This document shows positions 54,698 to 63,663 of a stretch of 64,000 nucleotides of DNA, piece after piece. The DNA comes from UBA1413 sp964650525. GTDB taxonomy: Bacteria; Bacteroidota; Bacteroidia; Bacteroidales; Prolixibacteraceae. Every line of letters starts with the position of its first letter. The stretch's first letter is position 1. The notes under the pieces were generated by a model that searched no databases, was not told where the DNA came from, and saw only the letters and a program-made list of their open reading frames with translations. The translations under genes and the position numbers were made by a program. The stretch covers positions 59,006 to 123,005 of the forward strand of contig CAZYUA010000010.1 in assembly GCA_964650525.1 (NCBI GenBank), in the 5' to 3' direction.

Positions 54698-56224
54698 TCA
54701 GTTCATTTTAATAAATGTATAGGGAGTAGGCTCAAGGTTAGGGGATACCTTAAGGATGAAACTTTGCACTTTGTCAATAGTAATATTGAAAGGAAGTTCC
54801 ACAATGCCGTAACTAATGTCAGAATAGGTGCATAAAAATGTATTGTTAACTATATGCTCTAATTTCCCTGTCAAATGAGGATGGTGCATAAAACTCATAT
54901 GCAGGGTACCATTTACTAATTTTATTTCGATTTCTCCGTACAAATCATTCTGATATTTCCCTGTAAAGGTCTCCAATGATAAACCAGGTTTGTTTTTTAA
55001 ATTAACAATTTTCTTAAGAGAATCAATATAAGTTTTAGTGGTTAGTCTATATTGTGTTAACATAGCAAATGATTTGTCACTATAACCTTGATAGGGCAAG
55101 TCAAGGAGTGCATCCAGAATTTCATTTTCTAAACTACTGCATAGTAAGTTATAGTCCGTATTGGTTAAAATAATCATTCCAAAATTCTCTTCAGGAACCA
55201 TGAGCCATGAAGAAGCAAAACCAGGTACTCCGCCACTATGGGAATAAACAATTGTTCCTTTCCTGTCCTTGATATGCAAACCCAATCCATATAATGAAAA
55301 ATGAGTTGACTGTTTGTTTCTCGTATCCATGCCTATGATGGTATAAGGTCTCCGTATGGCCTGAATAGCAGCGTTTGATATGAGCTGATTTCCGTCAATT
55401 TTACCATTATTAAGGTGTGCTAATAACCAGGTAGCCATATCTTTGGCACAGGAACTCATGCTTGCGGCAGGAGCAAAATTATCTAACCGCATCACTGGTA
55501 TTTCTGTTCTTGTATCATTAAATAATGTATATCCGGTTGCTTTATTTGACGTATTGACAAATTCTGCAGAAAGCGTAAGAGTATTTTCCATTTTCAGAGG
55601 TGACAATATTTTTTCTTTTATTATCTCCTCCCATTTTTTACCTGTTACTCTACGAATTACTTCTCCTGCCGTGAAGAATCCTGCGTTGATATAACTATAT
55701 CTGGCTCTAAAACCATACTGAGGATCAAGTAACCCTATTTTTTGAATAAGGTCCTCCGTTGATAAGTCGGAATTAAAAAACAAAAAGTCACCCTGAAAAG
55801 TTCCTAATCCGATTCTGTTAGATAATAGGTCAGAAATATTTGTTTCTTTTGATGCGAGTGGATCCTTCAATGTAAATTCAGGTATCCATTTCTGAACCTT
55901 GTCTTCCAAACTTAGTGTCCTTTCCGCATGCAACAGAGCAACTGCAGTGGATGTAAAAGTTTTTGTAATTGAACCAATCATGAAAAGTGTATTCTCGTTA
56001 ATTGGTTGTGAACCTCCAACTTTTGTCGTGCCAAAACCCCTCATAAACTGGATCTTACCATTTTTTACGATGGCAATTGCCAGTCCGGGAATTTCCCACT
56101 TAGCCATTTCACGGATTACATACTTTTCAAGACTGTCTCTGACAAAGACAGGTAAATCATTTTCCTGGGCGTTGACGCCGAAAGTGAAAATGAAAAGAGT
56201 TGAAAGAATTAATAGATATTTCAT
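54698..56224 (-). CDS. Beta-lactamase-family serine hydrolase
   Basis: 508 residues. Signal peptide 1-20 (FGVNAQ). Class C/penicillin-binding-protein-like fold with Ser85-x-x-Lys88 (GSITKTF), Tyr178-x-Asn180 (YSYINAGF) and HSG in YSHSGGVPGF; a C-terminal lipocalin-like domain from about 400 (LETFTGKYQNDLYGEIEIK). Such proteins are usually esterases or D-aminopeptidases rather than resistance enzymes; substrate unknown. The gene is clearly more AT-rich than those before the tRNA, suggesting recent transfer. Exported to the periplasm. Confidence 0.9.
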   Translation of the reverse strand: MKYLLILSTLFIFTFGVNAQENDLPVFVRDSLEKYVIREMAKWEIPGLAIAIVKNGKIQFMRGFGTTKVGGSQPINENTLFMIGSITKTFTSTAVALLHAERTLSLEDKVQKWIPEFTLKDPLASKETNISDLLSNRIGLGTFQGDFLFFNSDLSTEDLIQKIGLLDPQYGFRARYSYINAGFFTAGEVIRRVTGKKWEEIIKEKILSPLKMENTLTLSAEFVNTSNKATGYTLFNDTRTEIPVMRLDNFAPAASMSSCAKDMATWLLAHLNNGKIDGNQLISNAAIQAIRRPYTIIGMDTRNKQSTHFSLYGLGLHIKDRKGTIVYSHSGGVPGFASSWLMVPEENFGMIILTNTDYNLLCSSLENEILDALLDLPYQGYSDKSFAMLTQYRLTTKTYIDSLKKIVNLKNKPGLSLETFTGKYQNDLYGEIEIKLVNGTLHMSFMHHPHLTGKLEHIVNNTFLCTYSDISYGIVELPFNITIDKVQSFILKVSPNLEPTPYTFIKMN

Positions 56225-56624
56225 ACGTAAATAATGGTTTTAACAGTTTATATATCATTATGTTACATAAATCCGCTCTTTTCATGGACAAACTGCTCAG
56301 GTTGGAACTCGCCTGTCTGCCGCCCGTCTGCCGACAGGCAGGGCAGGCTGACATGGGAGATTATTTACATCTCCTTTTATTGTGATAGTTCGCCATGATC
56401 GTTTCTTGTGTTTAAATCATTAAGTTGACATGGCTAAATTTCAGAAATACATGGAATTCGCATGTGCGATATAATCATTCCGGTTGGTCCCACCTTAGGC
56501 GGGATGCTCATTTCATCTGCTATTTTCGGATAGTGTGAAACAATGTCCATCCATTCAGATCACAGTGGAACTGGTGGATGGACATTAATATCCTAGGTTT
56601 GTCAGGGTGCCTGAAATTAATTCA
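56225..56624. other. 400-base gene-free stretch with REP-like hairpin
   Basis: No open frame here matches a known family. It holds the nested hairpin at 56311-56348 and a second weak inverted repeat (TCCATCCA/TGGATGGAC near 56548-56582) that could end transcription of the S74 gene. Confidence 0.5.
56311..56348. repeat. Nested REP-like hairpin (GCCTG, CTGCC arms)
   Basis: GCCTG (56311-56315) pairs with CAGGC (56344-56348), and CTGCC (56317-56321) with GGCAG (56337-56341). Same CTGCC/GGCAG core as the repeats at 28850 and 54631. Confidence 0.55.
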
Positions 56625-59258
56625 TCACTTCCCTGAAATGGGTTCCAGCAGGCCTTCAAGTTTTGACAGACGAGATTCATACCCAGATTTCATTTGATCT
56701 ATTTCAGCGTTAAGCCTTTCATTCTCGGCTTTCAGCTCCTTCACCGCATTGATCAGAGCCACATTTATCGGGTGAATGTCAAAGTCAAGGTAGCCATCTG
56801 TTGCTTCAGATACAGCTTCAGGGAAGGCTTTTTGCACCTCCTGCGCCAGGAAGCCCACTTCACTGGTGCCGGAGGGCAGTTTGCGCGGATTGTCTTCCTT
56901 GTAGCTGAAAACAACAGGATTCAGGCGGGAAATTTCTTCCAGCCCTTTGCTATAAGATCCGGCCACGTTTTTCAGTCGTTGGTCGGAGGATACCACCCAG
57001 GCTGTTCCTGCCGAGCTTTTTGCAGCAGTTCCATCTACATACAAAGTATAAGCAGGGGCAATGTTACCGTTCCCTCCGATTTTAAGCTTGTTGCCTATGA
57101 AGTTGTAAGATCCGGCATAGCCCCAGCTGAAGTAGGTCCCGTTGTACCACAAGGCCTCGTCTCCATTGCAGTAAATGGCAATACCTGATGTTACAGATTT
57201 GTTGAGGTTGACCGGCCCGTTCACATCCAATAGGAAGGATGGAATGGAAGTGCCGATCCCAACATGACCATTGGGCTGAATAATAATCCGGTTTGTGCTG
57301 TTTGTTCCGAAAACCAGGGCGGCATTTTCCTGATTTATCAATTGGGCGGAAGAGTTAACTCCTAAAGAGATCTTCAGCCCATCCGTAGAACTTCCACCCG
57401 AATTGTCATTGACGAAGTTCATGGAAGCGACTCCCGTGTTGCCGCCGATGGTAAGGTCTGCAGAAGGAGTAGTGGTATTAATTCCGACATTTCCGTTTAC
57501 ATGGAATTTTCCTCCCGAGAAATAACCGGAATATCCATTACTGTTTTTTTGGATTCCAAATACTGCCCTACCTGTGCCATCTGATTCCCCATAAATACCA
57601 TCTTGGCCTCTCCCAATGACTCCCGTACTACCACGACCTTGAATTCCAGCATAAACTCCTTGTCCAAAGATGCCATTTCCGCCTGTCATATTATCATTAA
57701 TTACAGTAAAACCATAACCCAGCTCATTTATCGTTCCACTGTAAGGCAGGGTCAAACCACCTTCAGCCGGAGTTTGCCAGGTAGCCAACCCGGAAGCGTC
57801 TGAAGTAAGCACTTTCCCATCACCCGGACTGCCTCCCCTGATTTTTATCTGACCATCCACGTCCAGTTTTGCAGAAGGATTTTCTACACCCAAACCCGTA
57901 TTGCCGCCAACATAAAATTGATTCCCTAAAAAATACCCGGAATAGCCATCAGGCGAATCGTTTTCTCCCCTTACTCCATAATTGACACCAGATAATGCAT
58001 GAGCCAATCCGAATATTCCCGAAGTATTCGTTCCGTCTGTCTTGCCAAATACGCCTGAACCTGTTGCTGACTCTCCATAAATGGCAGTGCCGCTTCCTGT
58101 ATTGGATATTTTTAAAGCCTGTGTGGTATTATTTGCTGTTCCGGACCAGGGTAAGGTAAATCCTCCCCCTGATTCATCAACTGCTGGTGACCATTTGGTT
58201 CCATTCCATTTCAGCACCTGTCCGGTTGTTGCTCCACTCTGGGCAATTTTTTCTCCTGTTACTGCCCCTGCATTAATTTTTTCACTGATAACGGCATTTG
58301 CTGCCAGTTTATCAGAAGTGACTGCTCCGTTTAGAATCTTCTCAGTGCTCACGGCAAGGTTGCCAAGTTTATTAGTGGTTATTGTACTGTTAGCCAGATC
58401 TGCCGTAGCAATTGCCCCATCTGCTATTTTTAATGTGGTAACAGCATTATCGGCTAGATCTGCATTCCCAATGGCTCCATCCACTATTTTTCCTGACGTC
58501 ACCGTGTTATTTCCTAAAGATGGGTTGGGATATGTGCCTGTCAGATCACCGCCCGCAGGGCCGGTGGGATTACTCTCTCCTTCACCGGTTTCATCTGTCG
58601 AGGGTGCCCAGGTGGAACCTGACCATTTCAATACCTGTCCGGCAGTGGCCGACTGCTGTGCTATTTTCAATGGTGAAGTTGTTGTCCCCTGTCCTTCCAG
58701 CGTTGCATCGGTGTGTACAACATCCGTTCCCCAGTTGTCGCCTCCTCCGGAAGAGGGCAGGGTAACTGTTTTTGTACTCTTTGAGAGACCGAGTACTGTG
58801 CCTGAAAGCTGTAGCTCCTGCAATTCATTGGTGACATCTCCATCAGCTTCCAACTCGACATTTTTGGCATGTAGCGCATAGGGTACACTCAACAGCTGGC
58901 TGGTTCCCACGGAGGTGTAAGAAGAACCTCCTGCCGGATCCATCTCTACCTTGATATAAAAGCTGTTGTTGTACCAGGGAATGGTCAGGAAAGATCCTGA
59001 TACAGGAGTACCTTTCCCGATTTCAAGATTTATAAGCCCATACTCATTGGTAGATTTTCCTGTATGAGTTTCCACATATACCGGAGTCCCGGTATCACTT
59101 CCACTGAGGAGGCTTATCCTGAAACTTACTGATTGGTTCGCCAGCACCTCTCCTGACGAATTTCGTGCTACTGCCTGGTACTTGAAGGCCTGTGGTGCCT
59201 GTGCTGTAACATTAAGCCACAGCACACAAAACATGAAAAAAGTAAAAAGTGCTTTCAT
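56625..59258 (-). CDS. Tail-fibre-like surface protein with C-terminal S74 chaperone domain
   Basis: 877 residues from ATG 59258 (MKALFTFFMFCVLWLNVTAQ signal peptide). N-terminal domain typical of Bacteroidota surface proteins (FKYQAVARNSSGEVLANQSVSFRISLL) about 20-160; a run of short repeats about 240-350 (DNAVTTLKIADGAIATADLANSTITTNKLG and so on) that may form a beta-helix or trimeric stalk; several adhesin-like blocks (GNVGINTTTPSADLTIGG, GHVGIGTSIPSFLLDV); and an intramolecular chaperone/auto-processing S74 domain near the end (SSDQRLKNVAGSYSKGLEEISRLNPVVFSYKEDN, VGFLAQEVQKAFPEAV), closing with a coiled coil. The fold occurs in phage tail spikes and bacterial adhesins. There are no phage structural genes nearby, so it is probably a surface adhesin. 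Confidence 0.85.
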   Translation of the reverse strand: MKALFTFFMFCVLWLNVTAQAPQAFKYQAVARNSSGEVLANQSVSFRISLLSGSDTGTPVYVETHTGKSTNEYGLINLEIGKGTPVSGSFLTIPWYNNSFYIKVEMDPAGGSSYTSVGTSQLLSVPYALHAKNVELEADGDVTNELQELQLSGTVLGLSKSTKTVTLPSSGGGDNWGTDVVHTDATLEGQGTTTSPLKIAQQSATAGQVLKWSGSTWAPSTDETGEGESNPTGPAGGDLTGTYPNPSLGNNTVTSGKIVDGAIGNADLADNAVTTLKIADGAIATADLANSTITTNKLGNLAVSTEKILNGAVTSDKLAANAVISEKINAGAVTGEKIAQSGATTGQVLKWNGTKWSPAVDESGGGFTLPWSGTANNTTQALKISNTGSGTAIYGESATGSGVFGKTDGTNTSGIFGLAHALSGVNYGVRGENDSPDGYSGYFLGNQFYVGGNTGLGVENPSAKLDVDGQIKIRGGSPGDGKVLTSDASGLATWQTPAEGGLTLPYSGTINELGYGFTVINDNMTGGNGIFGQGVYAGIQGRGSTGVIGRGQDGIYGESDGTGRAVFGIQKNSNGYSGYFSGGKFHVNGNVGINTTTPSADLTIGGNTGVASMNFVNDNSGGSSTDGLKISLGVNSSAQLINQENAALVFGTNSTNRIIIQPNGHVGIGTSIPSFLLDVNGPVNLNKSVTSGIAIYCNGDEALWYNGTYFSWGYAGSYNFIGNKLKIGGNGNIAPAYTLYVDGTAAKSSAGTAWVVSSDQRLKNVAGSYSKGLEEISRLNPVVFSYKEDNPRKLPSGTSEVGFLAQEVQKAFPEAVSEATDGYLDFDIHPINVALINAVKELKAENERLNAEIDQMKSGYESRLSKLEGLLEPISGK

Positions 59259-59360
59259 GTCGGTTTCATTTAGTGAACAAAAGTTACGGCAATTTTCCTG
59301 AATACACAATATGACTTCATCATTTTTCCATAACTACCTATCTTTTAAATCTTTTAATAA

Positions 59361-59603
59361 ATAGGTGGTATCGCGGGTACTGTTGTTGATCCCGGATGTA
59401 TTTTTCAAGCAGCATTGAAAGCATCGGCAACAGGAATCCTGCTTGCCCACCATCATCCTTACGGAAATCCCTATCCCAGTGATGCAGACAAACTCATCAC
59501 TAAGAAGCTAAAGGAGGCTGGGGAGATTATGGATATCAGACCACTTGATCATCTTACTCTGCTGTCTGAAGGGTCTTTCAGTATGTCTGATGAGGGATTT
59601 TGA
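59361..59603 (+). pseudogene. radC C-terminal fragment (JAB/MPN domain)
   Basis: An open stretch without a start encodes GGIAGTVVDPGCIFQAALKASATGILLAHHHPYGNPYPSDADKLITKKLKEAGEIMDIRPLDHLTLLSEGSFSMSDEGF (shown in parts: the zinc motif is HHHPYG...SDAD). This is the C-terminal half of a RadC-family protein, where HNHPSG is usual. The N-terminal half is missing because an in-frame stop precedes it. RadC genes are common in mobile islands. Confidence 0.8.
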
Positions 59604-59624
59604 TAAATAAAAGGATTTTGATAA
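59595..59624. repeat. 12-bp direct repeat at the end of the radC fragment
   Basis: GGATTTTGATAA occurs at 59595-59606 and 59613-59624, 18 bases apart. The first copy contains the stop of the radC fragment. Confidence 0.6.
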
Positions 59625-59668
59625 TTGACAAAATAAAAAATGAATACTTTTCAATGATTTTGGAGTCG

Positions 59669-60430
59669 TTATTTATCTTTAATACAACGCACAGAAAATC
59701 CATATCCCTGAACATATGCTTCTTTCCAAATAAAATTGGCAGTAACCAATGCAATCATAAAAGAAAAATCCTTCTTATATGATTTGTCTCCTGCACGGCT
59801 TGAACTCCAATAAATGCCAATATAGCCAAGAGTTGATGTGAGGGCAGAGTCATAATGAATACCAGGAATCCCTAAATCAGACATATAGGAGAATTTTCCC
59901 ATAGCAGTTCGATACCCACCTGCTACACCTGAAAACCCACTTTCATTATCACCATTCCCATTTTCATACCAACCTTCTTTGCTTTTCAATTTACCACCCG
60001 CAAACTTTTCACCCCCTAAAAATGTAATTAATTCAGACCATTCTGCTTCACTTGGTATATGCCAACCAGTTGGTGCTAATCCTCTGGAATCGTTAACAGT
60101 ATGCCAATTATATAGTTTGCCGAATTTATCACCATTTGTTGGGTCATTGGCAAAGTCACACAATGCTGGCTCACCAGCAAAACCTGATTTTCTCCAATCT
60201 TTAATGTCTTTAATTTCTGGGATTAAATCTCCATTTATAAAAGTTTTGGCATTAAGGTTATCAGCCATCCAAATTTGGTCTCCAATTTTCACCCATTTAT
60301 ACTCATGTCCATCACGTGTATCTTTGAAGGTTCCCAAATAGTTGTTATCCATTATTTGGGCAAATGATTGAATAGAAACAAATATGGTAAAACACAGAAA
60401 TTTAAGGCGTTTCAGTGACTCTCCTTTCAT
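59669..60430 (-). CDS. FISUMP-domain secreted protein
   Basis: 253 residues. Signal peptide (LCFTIFVSIQSFAQ) and a Fibrobacter succinogenes major paralogous (FISUMP) domain about 35-253: DGHEYKWVKIGDQIWMADNLNAKTF, FGKLYNWHTVNDSRGLAPTGWHIPSEAEWSELITFLGG, YWSSS, and GYGFSVRCIKD. It is a lectin-like fold common in Bacteroidota; function unknown. AT-rich like its neighbours. Confidence 0.9.
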   Translation of the reverse strand: MKGESLKRLKFLCFTIFVSIQSFAQIMDNNYLGTFKDTRDGHEYKWVKIGDQIWMADNLNAKTFINGDLIPEIKDIKDWRKSGFAGEPALCDFANDPTNGDKFGKLYNWHTVNDSRGLAPTGWHIPSEAEWSELITFLGGEKFAGGKLKSKEGWYENGNGDNESGFSGVAGGYRTAMGKFSYMSDLGIPGIHYDSALTSTLGYIGIYWSSSRAGDKSYKKDFSFMIALVTANFIWKEAYVQGYGFSVRCIKDK

Positions 60431-60571
60431 CGATCAAGTGTTATAATTTGACAACATAAAGATAAATGTAAGTTGTTTTCTTTGTCTTCCACCGGAAAAC
60501 TTTATTCTTAAAATTCCCACAAATCTCTATTGTGGTATATTGATATCTGGACAACTGATTAAATTATAATC

Positions 60572-61381
60572 ATGAGTAAGAAATTCATCTTAGCAAGCAG
60601 CCAGGAAAACATTGAGAACAGGTTCAATCTATCTCCTAATATCAAACTGGAATGGGAGCCAAAATACGTTGTTTCCCCTGGGGAAGAATCCCTGATCATC
60701 ACCCAGCAAAACGCCACGGTATTGACATTCTCCTGTTTTGGCATGACACCATCCTGGGCAAAGCAACCCATGAACCTGATCAATGCCCGTGCAGAAGGTA
60801 ATAAGAACCCGGACAATGATCCACTCTTCACCGGTGGCAAATCAATATTCACTAAGCCGGCCTTCAAACGGCCTCTGGTGTCGCAACGTTGTGTGGTTGT
60901 CGCCGATGCTTTCATAGAATGGTCTACTAAGACAAAACAACCTTACCTGGTCTACTTACGAGATAAATCAAGACCGTTTGGTATGGCTGGGATGTGCGAT
61001 GTTTGGATAAACCCCGACACAAAGGCAGAGACCCACTCTTTCACAATCATAACCGTTCCAGGGAATCCATTGATTCACCAGTTACCTGCCAGCCGAATGC
61101 CGGTGATTCTGGCAAAAGGAAGGGAAGGGGATTGGCTTCGCCCATCAAACCATCTGACCGATATTCTGCGTATGCTTGAAATGTACCCATCTGAGAAGAT
61201 GAATGCCTATCCAATCAGCAAGCAGGTTGAATCAGGAGGGCCACATTCAAGTGAAATCCTTAACCCGGTCGGAAATAGGATTTATTCAGAAAAAGTGCAG
61301 ACATTCACTCCACAAAGGCATTACGGACATAAGCAAAAAGATGCCGGAAACAGTACGAATATTATCGGGGGAAATTATTAA
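60572..61381 (+). CDS. SRAP (YedK/HMCES)-family protein lacking Cys2
   Basis: 269 residues. SRAP proteins trap abasic sites in single-stranded DNA through a thiazolidine link made by Cys2. Conserved residues are seen: NARAE (Asn71, Arg73, Glu75), FIEW (Glu116) and His169 in PLIHQLPASRMPVIL. But the N terminus is MSKKFILASS, with Ser at position 2 in place of the invariant Cys of MCGR. No in-frame upstream start restores a Cys. Either the activity is changed or the protein is inactive. Divergent from the FISUMP gene; 141 bases between them. Confidence 0.88.
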   Translation: MSKKFILASSQENIENRFNLSPNIKLEWEPKYVVSPGEESLIITQQNATVLTFSCFGMTPSWAKQPMNLINARAEGNKNPDNDPLFTGGKSIFTKPAFKRPLVSQRCVVVADAFIEWSTKTKQPYLVYLRDKSRPFGMAGMCDVWINPDTKAETHSFTIITVPGNPLIHQLPASRMPVILAKGREGDWLRPSNHLTDILRMLEMYPSEKMNAYPISKQVESGGPHSSEILNPVGNRIYSEKVQTFTPQRHYGHKQKDAGNSTNIIGGNY

Positions 61382-61403
61382 CGTTTAAACCAATATTGAA
61401 TAA

Positions 61404-61547
<144 letters not shown>

Positions 61548-61605
61548 AATATCCGTGGTGTATTTGTAAATTGCACACCATATTAATAATTATTGATTAT
61601 CCAAA

Positions 61606-62160
61606 ATGGGCACCGAAAAATTTCAAAACCGATATCGGATTCCATCGGCACGCGCCACATGGCATGCCTACGGTGACGGCGCCTATTTTATCACCGTTTG
61701 TACGGGACATCGCGAACATTATTTTGGCGAAATCAACCATGGTGAAATGCACCTGTCGGCAATCGGACAATTTGTTTCCAAAAACCTGCAAAATGTTGCC
61801 ATACATTATCCATATGCCGGAATACCATTGTTTGTGGTTATGCCTAATCATTTGCACGCCATCGTTTTTATTGATGGGGACAAAATACCATATACCCACC
61901 TTGATATGGCGGACGGTTTAACGGGGAAAAACCCCAAAATGCAGGATATTGCCAATCAATCGGGTTGGTTGTCGGTTTGCATCGGCGGAATTAAATCGGC
62001 CGTCACAAAATATGCCCGTGAAAACAACATTCATTTTGAATGGCAATCGCGTTTTCACGACCATATCATACGCGACACAGACGAAATGAACCGCATTGCC
62101 GATTATATCGAAAACAATGTGGCCCGTTGGGAATCGGACAATTTTTTCGACCATACGTAA
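61606..62160 (+). CDS. REP-associated tyrosine transposase (RAYT)
   Basis: 184 residues, full length for the family. Y1/HUH nuclease: HUH motif His82-Leu-His84 in VVMPNHLHAIVF, and catalytic-type Tyr167 in DYIENNVARW, the YI-x-N form of RAYTs. Also RFHDHIIRDTDEMNRIADYI and the N-terminal ITVCTGHREHYFG. RAYTs bind and nick single-stranded REP hairpins; here REPs flank the gene on both sides, so this looks like an intact REPtron, probably the source of the REPs in the hsdR fragment. Confidence 0.94.
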   Translation: MGTEKFQNRYRIPSARATWHAYGDGAYFITVCTGHREHYFGEINHGEMHLSAIGQFVSKNLQNVAIHYPYAGIPLFVVMPNHLHAIVFIDGDKIPYTHLDMADGLTGKNPKMQDIANQSGWLSVCIGGIKSAVTKYARENNIHFEWQSRFHDHIIRDTDEMNRIADYIENNVARWESDNFFDHT

Positions 62161-62164
62161 ATTT

Positions 62165-62192
62165 GTACAGAGGCGGTGCGCCGCGTCTCTAC
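62165..62192. repeat. REP palindrome downstream of the RAYT gene
   Basis: Matches the upstream REP at 24 of 28 positions, with the conserved half CCGCGTCTCTAC. The 5' arm has decayed (GTACAGAGG). Confidence 0.82.
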
Positions 62193-62220
62193 GAGAACGA
62201 AAACGAAAACAAAAATAAAA

Positions 62221-63025
62221 ATGCATCAATATTCAATTGTCTCCGAAAACCTGAATCAACGGTGGTTGCTGAATTCCAACCATCCTTCCGTCGCGAAACG
62301 ACGTACCAGTCGGAGGCTGAGCTTGAAAAGGCATTTATCGATCAACTGCAAACGCAGGCTTACGAATACCTGCCCATTGCCACAGAAGGCGATTAATCAA
62401 CAACCTGCGCCACCAACTGGAAGCCCTGAACAATTTCCGGTTTACCGATTCCGAATGGGATCAGTTTTTTAAAAGCAAAATCGCCAACCCCAACATCGGG
62501 ATCGGGGAAAAGACTGCCATCATTCAGGAAGACCATATTCAGCTCTGACCCGTGATGATGGTACGGTAAAAAATATCTATCTGATAGATAAAAATAACAT
62601 TCATAATAACAAGTTACAGATCACCAACCGATATACCTTCAATCACAATCAGGTAAATCAGGTAAATCATGGTTCAGACATTTTCGTTCCAATCGTTACG
62701 AAGTCACCTTACTGGTGAACGGATTGCCACTTTTCCATATCGAACTCAAGAAACGGGGTGTGGACATTAAAGAAGCGTTCAATCAGATCAACCGTTACAA
62801 CCGTGAATCTTTCTGGGCAGGCTCCGGACTGTTCGAGTACGTGCAGCTTTTTGTGATCTCCAATGGCACTTACACCAAATACTACAGCAACACCACACGA
62901 TATCAACATTGTACAGACGTGGCGCACCATACAGACGTGGCGCGCCGCGTCTCTGCTATTCGCCGCATCTCTACCAGCAACAGCTATGAATTTACCTCGT
63001 GGTGGGCTGATGCCAACAACCGGCC
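62221..63025 (+). pseudogene. hsdR N-terminal fragment (type I restriction R subunit), frame-shifted
   Basis: Pieces of the HsdR N-terminal nuclease region lie in successive frames: MHQYSIVSE (from 62221); STVVAEFQPSFRRETTYQSEAELEKAFIDQLQTQ; LINNLRHQLEALNNFRFTDSEWDQFF to QEDHIQ; ALTRDDGTVKNIYLIDKNNIHNNKLQ; RSNRYEVTLLVNGLPLFHIELKKRG to EFTSWWADANN. I place frameshifts near 62250, 62393, 62543 and 62675, plus a 9-bp tandem duplication (CAGGTAAAT) near 62650. REP copies sit within it at 62911-62974. The 3' part is replaced by an IS66 remnant. The restriction system is dead; hsdM and hsdS are not seen. Confidence 0.85.
62911..62974. repeat. REP cluster inserted in the hsdR fragment
   Basis: A half REP (62911-62928), a full 28-base REP (62929-62956, sharing CAGACGTGGCGCGCC...CGTCTCTGC) and another half (62961-62974, CGCCGCATCTCTAC) occur in a row. 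They are read through in the hsdR frame as CTDVAHHTDVARRVSAIRRIST with no stop. Confidence 0.85.
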
Positions 63026-63115
63026 GCTCACCAATCCGCAGAGCCCGTCAAAACTCTTTCGCATATCGGTTCTTTCCCTGAAAAGGAAGTATCTGGCGGA
63101 GGTAACCGAAAACAT
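62984..63115 (-). pseudogene. IS66 tnpB fragment
   Basis: 43 residues from ATG 63115 to a stop at 62984. The first 30 residues (MFSVTSARYFLFRE, then DMRKSFDGLCGLV) are the diagnostic start of IS66 TnpB. From about 63025 the frame reads antisense hsdR sequence, so the gene is truncated by a deletion or an insertion junction there. Confidence 0.82.
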
Positions 63116-63120
63116 GATCC

Positions 63121-63405
63121 CTATAGGTTGATCAATGCTTTCAGCATCTGCAGAGTAATTCCTGCCGGTAACTGCAGTTCCACCCCGTTGCTGTAACGCA
63201 ATAGAATGCCGCTCCCGTTAAAAACATTTTTAAGCTCGATAAATGCATTCCCGGCACACCCCTTTTTCTGCCGCTTATATAACCAGTACCTGAACGTATG
63301 GAGGGTAATGTTCTTGGCCTTAGCAAAGTCTACCTGGGTCATTCCGGAATCATGCCAGCTGGCGACAATCTCTTGAACCTGCTGAGTTGTGTAATTTGTG
63401 CTCAT
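63121..63405 (-). CDS. IS66-family TnpA accessory protein
   Basis: 94 residues from ATG 63405 (MSTNYTTQQVQEIVASWHDSGMTQVDFAKAKNITLHTFRYW); an upstream in-frame ATG at 63447 is possible. HTH region followed by the typical short tail ending GVELQLPAGITLQMLKALI. TnpA, TnpB and TnpC act together in IS66 movement. Here only TnpA is whole; its stop lies 6 bases before the tnpB ATG, the normal IS66 layout. Without tnpC it cannot move the element. Confidence 0.88.
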   Translation of the reverse strand: MSTNYTTQQVQEIVASWHDSGMTQVDFAKAKNITLHTFRYWLYKRQKKGCAGNAFIELKNVFNGSGILLRYSNGVELQLPAGITLQMLKALINL

Positions 63406-63458
63406 GAATTTTTTGTGGGCAAGTTGCCACTCCTGAAACCTATTCACAAGATGCAGTT

Positions 63459-63472
63459 GGCTGGGCGCTTAC
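63459..63472 (-). repeat. IS66 terminal inverted repeat (GTAAGC type)
   Basis: The minus strand reads GTAAGCGCCCAGCC, the common IS66 end, 67 bases upstream of the tnpA ATG. Its partner end is not in this part of the window. Confidence 0.7.
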
Positions 63473-63663
63473 GTCTTTTTCAATAGTGCTAAAATGTTGT
63501 TGGAAGTCCAAGACAATACACCTGCTTATATGTATTCGACAGAACCGACCAATTTTTTCAATGAACTGTGAATGATCTCTTTATAATCTCTACAAGTTAC
63601 TGATTTCAACCGGTAAATCCACTGTGTCCAAGCTAAATCTACACAAACCCTAATAAATATTGA

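Larger units (their letters stand above)
63026..63472 (-). mobile_element. IS66-family element remnant (left end, tnpA, start of tnpB)
   Basis: The element runs from its terminal GTAAGCGCCCAGCC (minus strand, ends at 63472) through tnpA and the first 30 codons of tnpB, then stops abruptly in hsdR sequence. The transposase tnpC and the other end are missing. Confidence 0.8.

Noticed and set aside
56157..56354. Minus-strand frame starting MSACPACRQTGGRQA
   Set aside because: It translates the REP-like hairpin and the 5' end of the beta-lactamase-family gene; no signal supports it.
58081..58881. 266-residue frame antisense to the S74 protein
   Set aside because: It is the shadow of the repetitive stalk region, with low-complexity composition.
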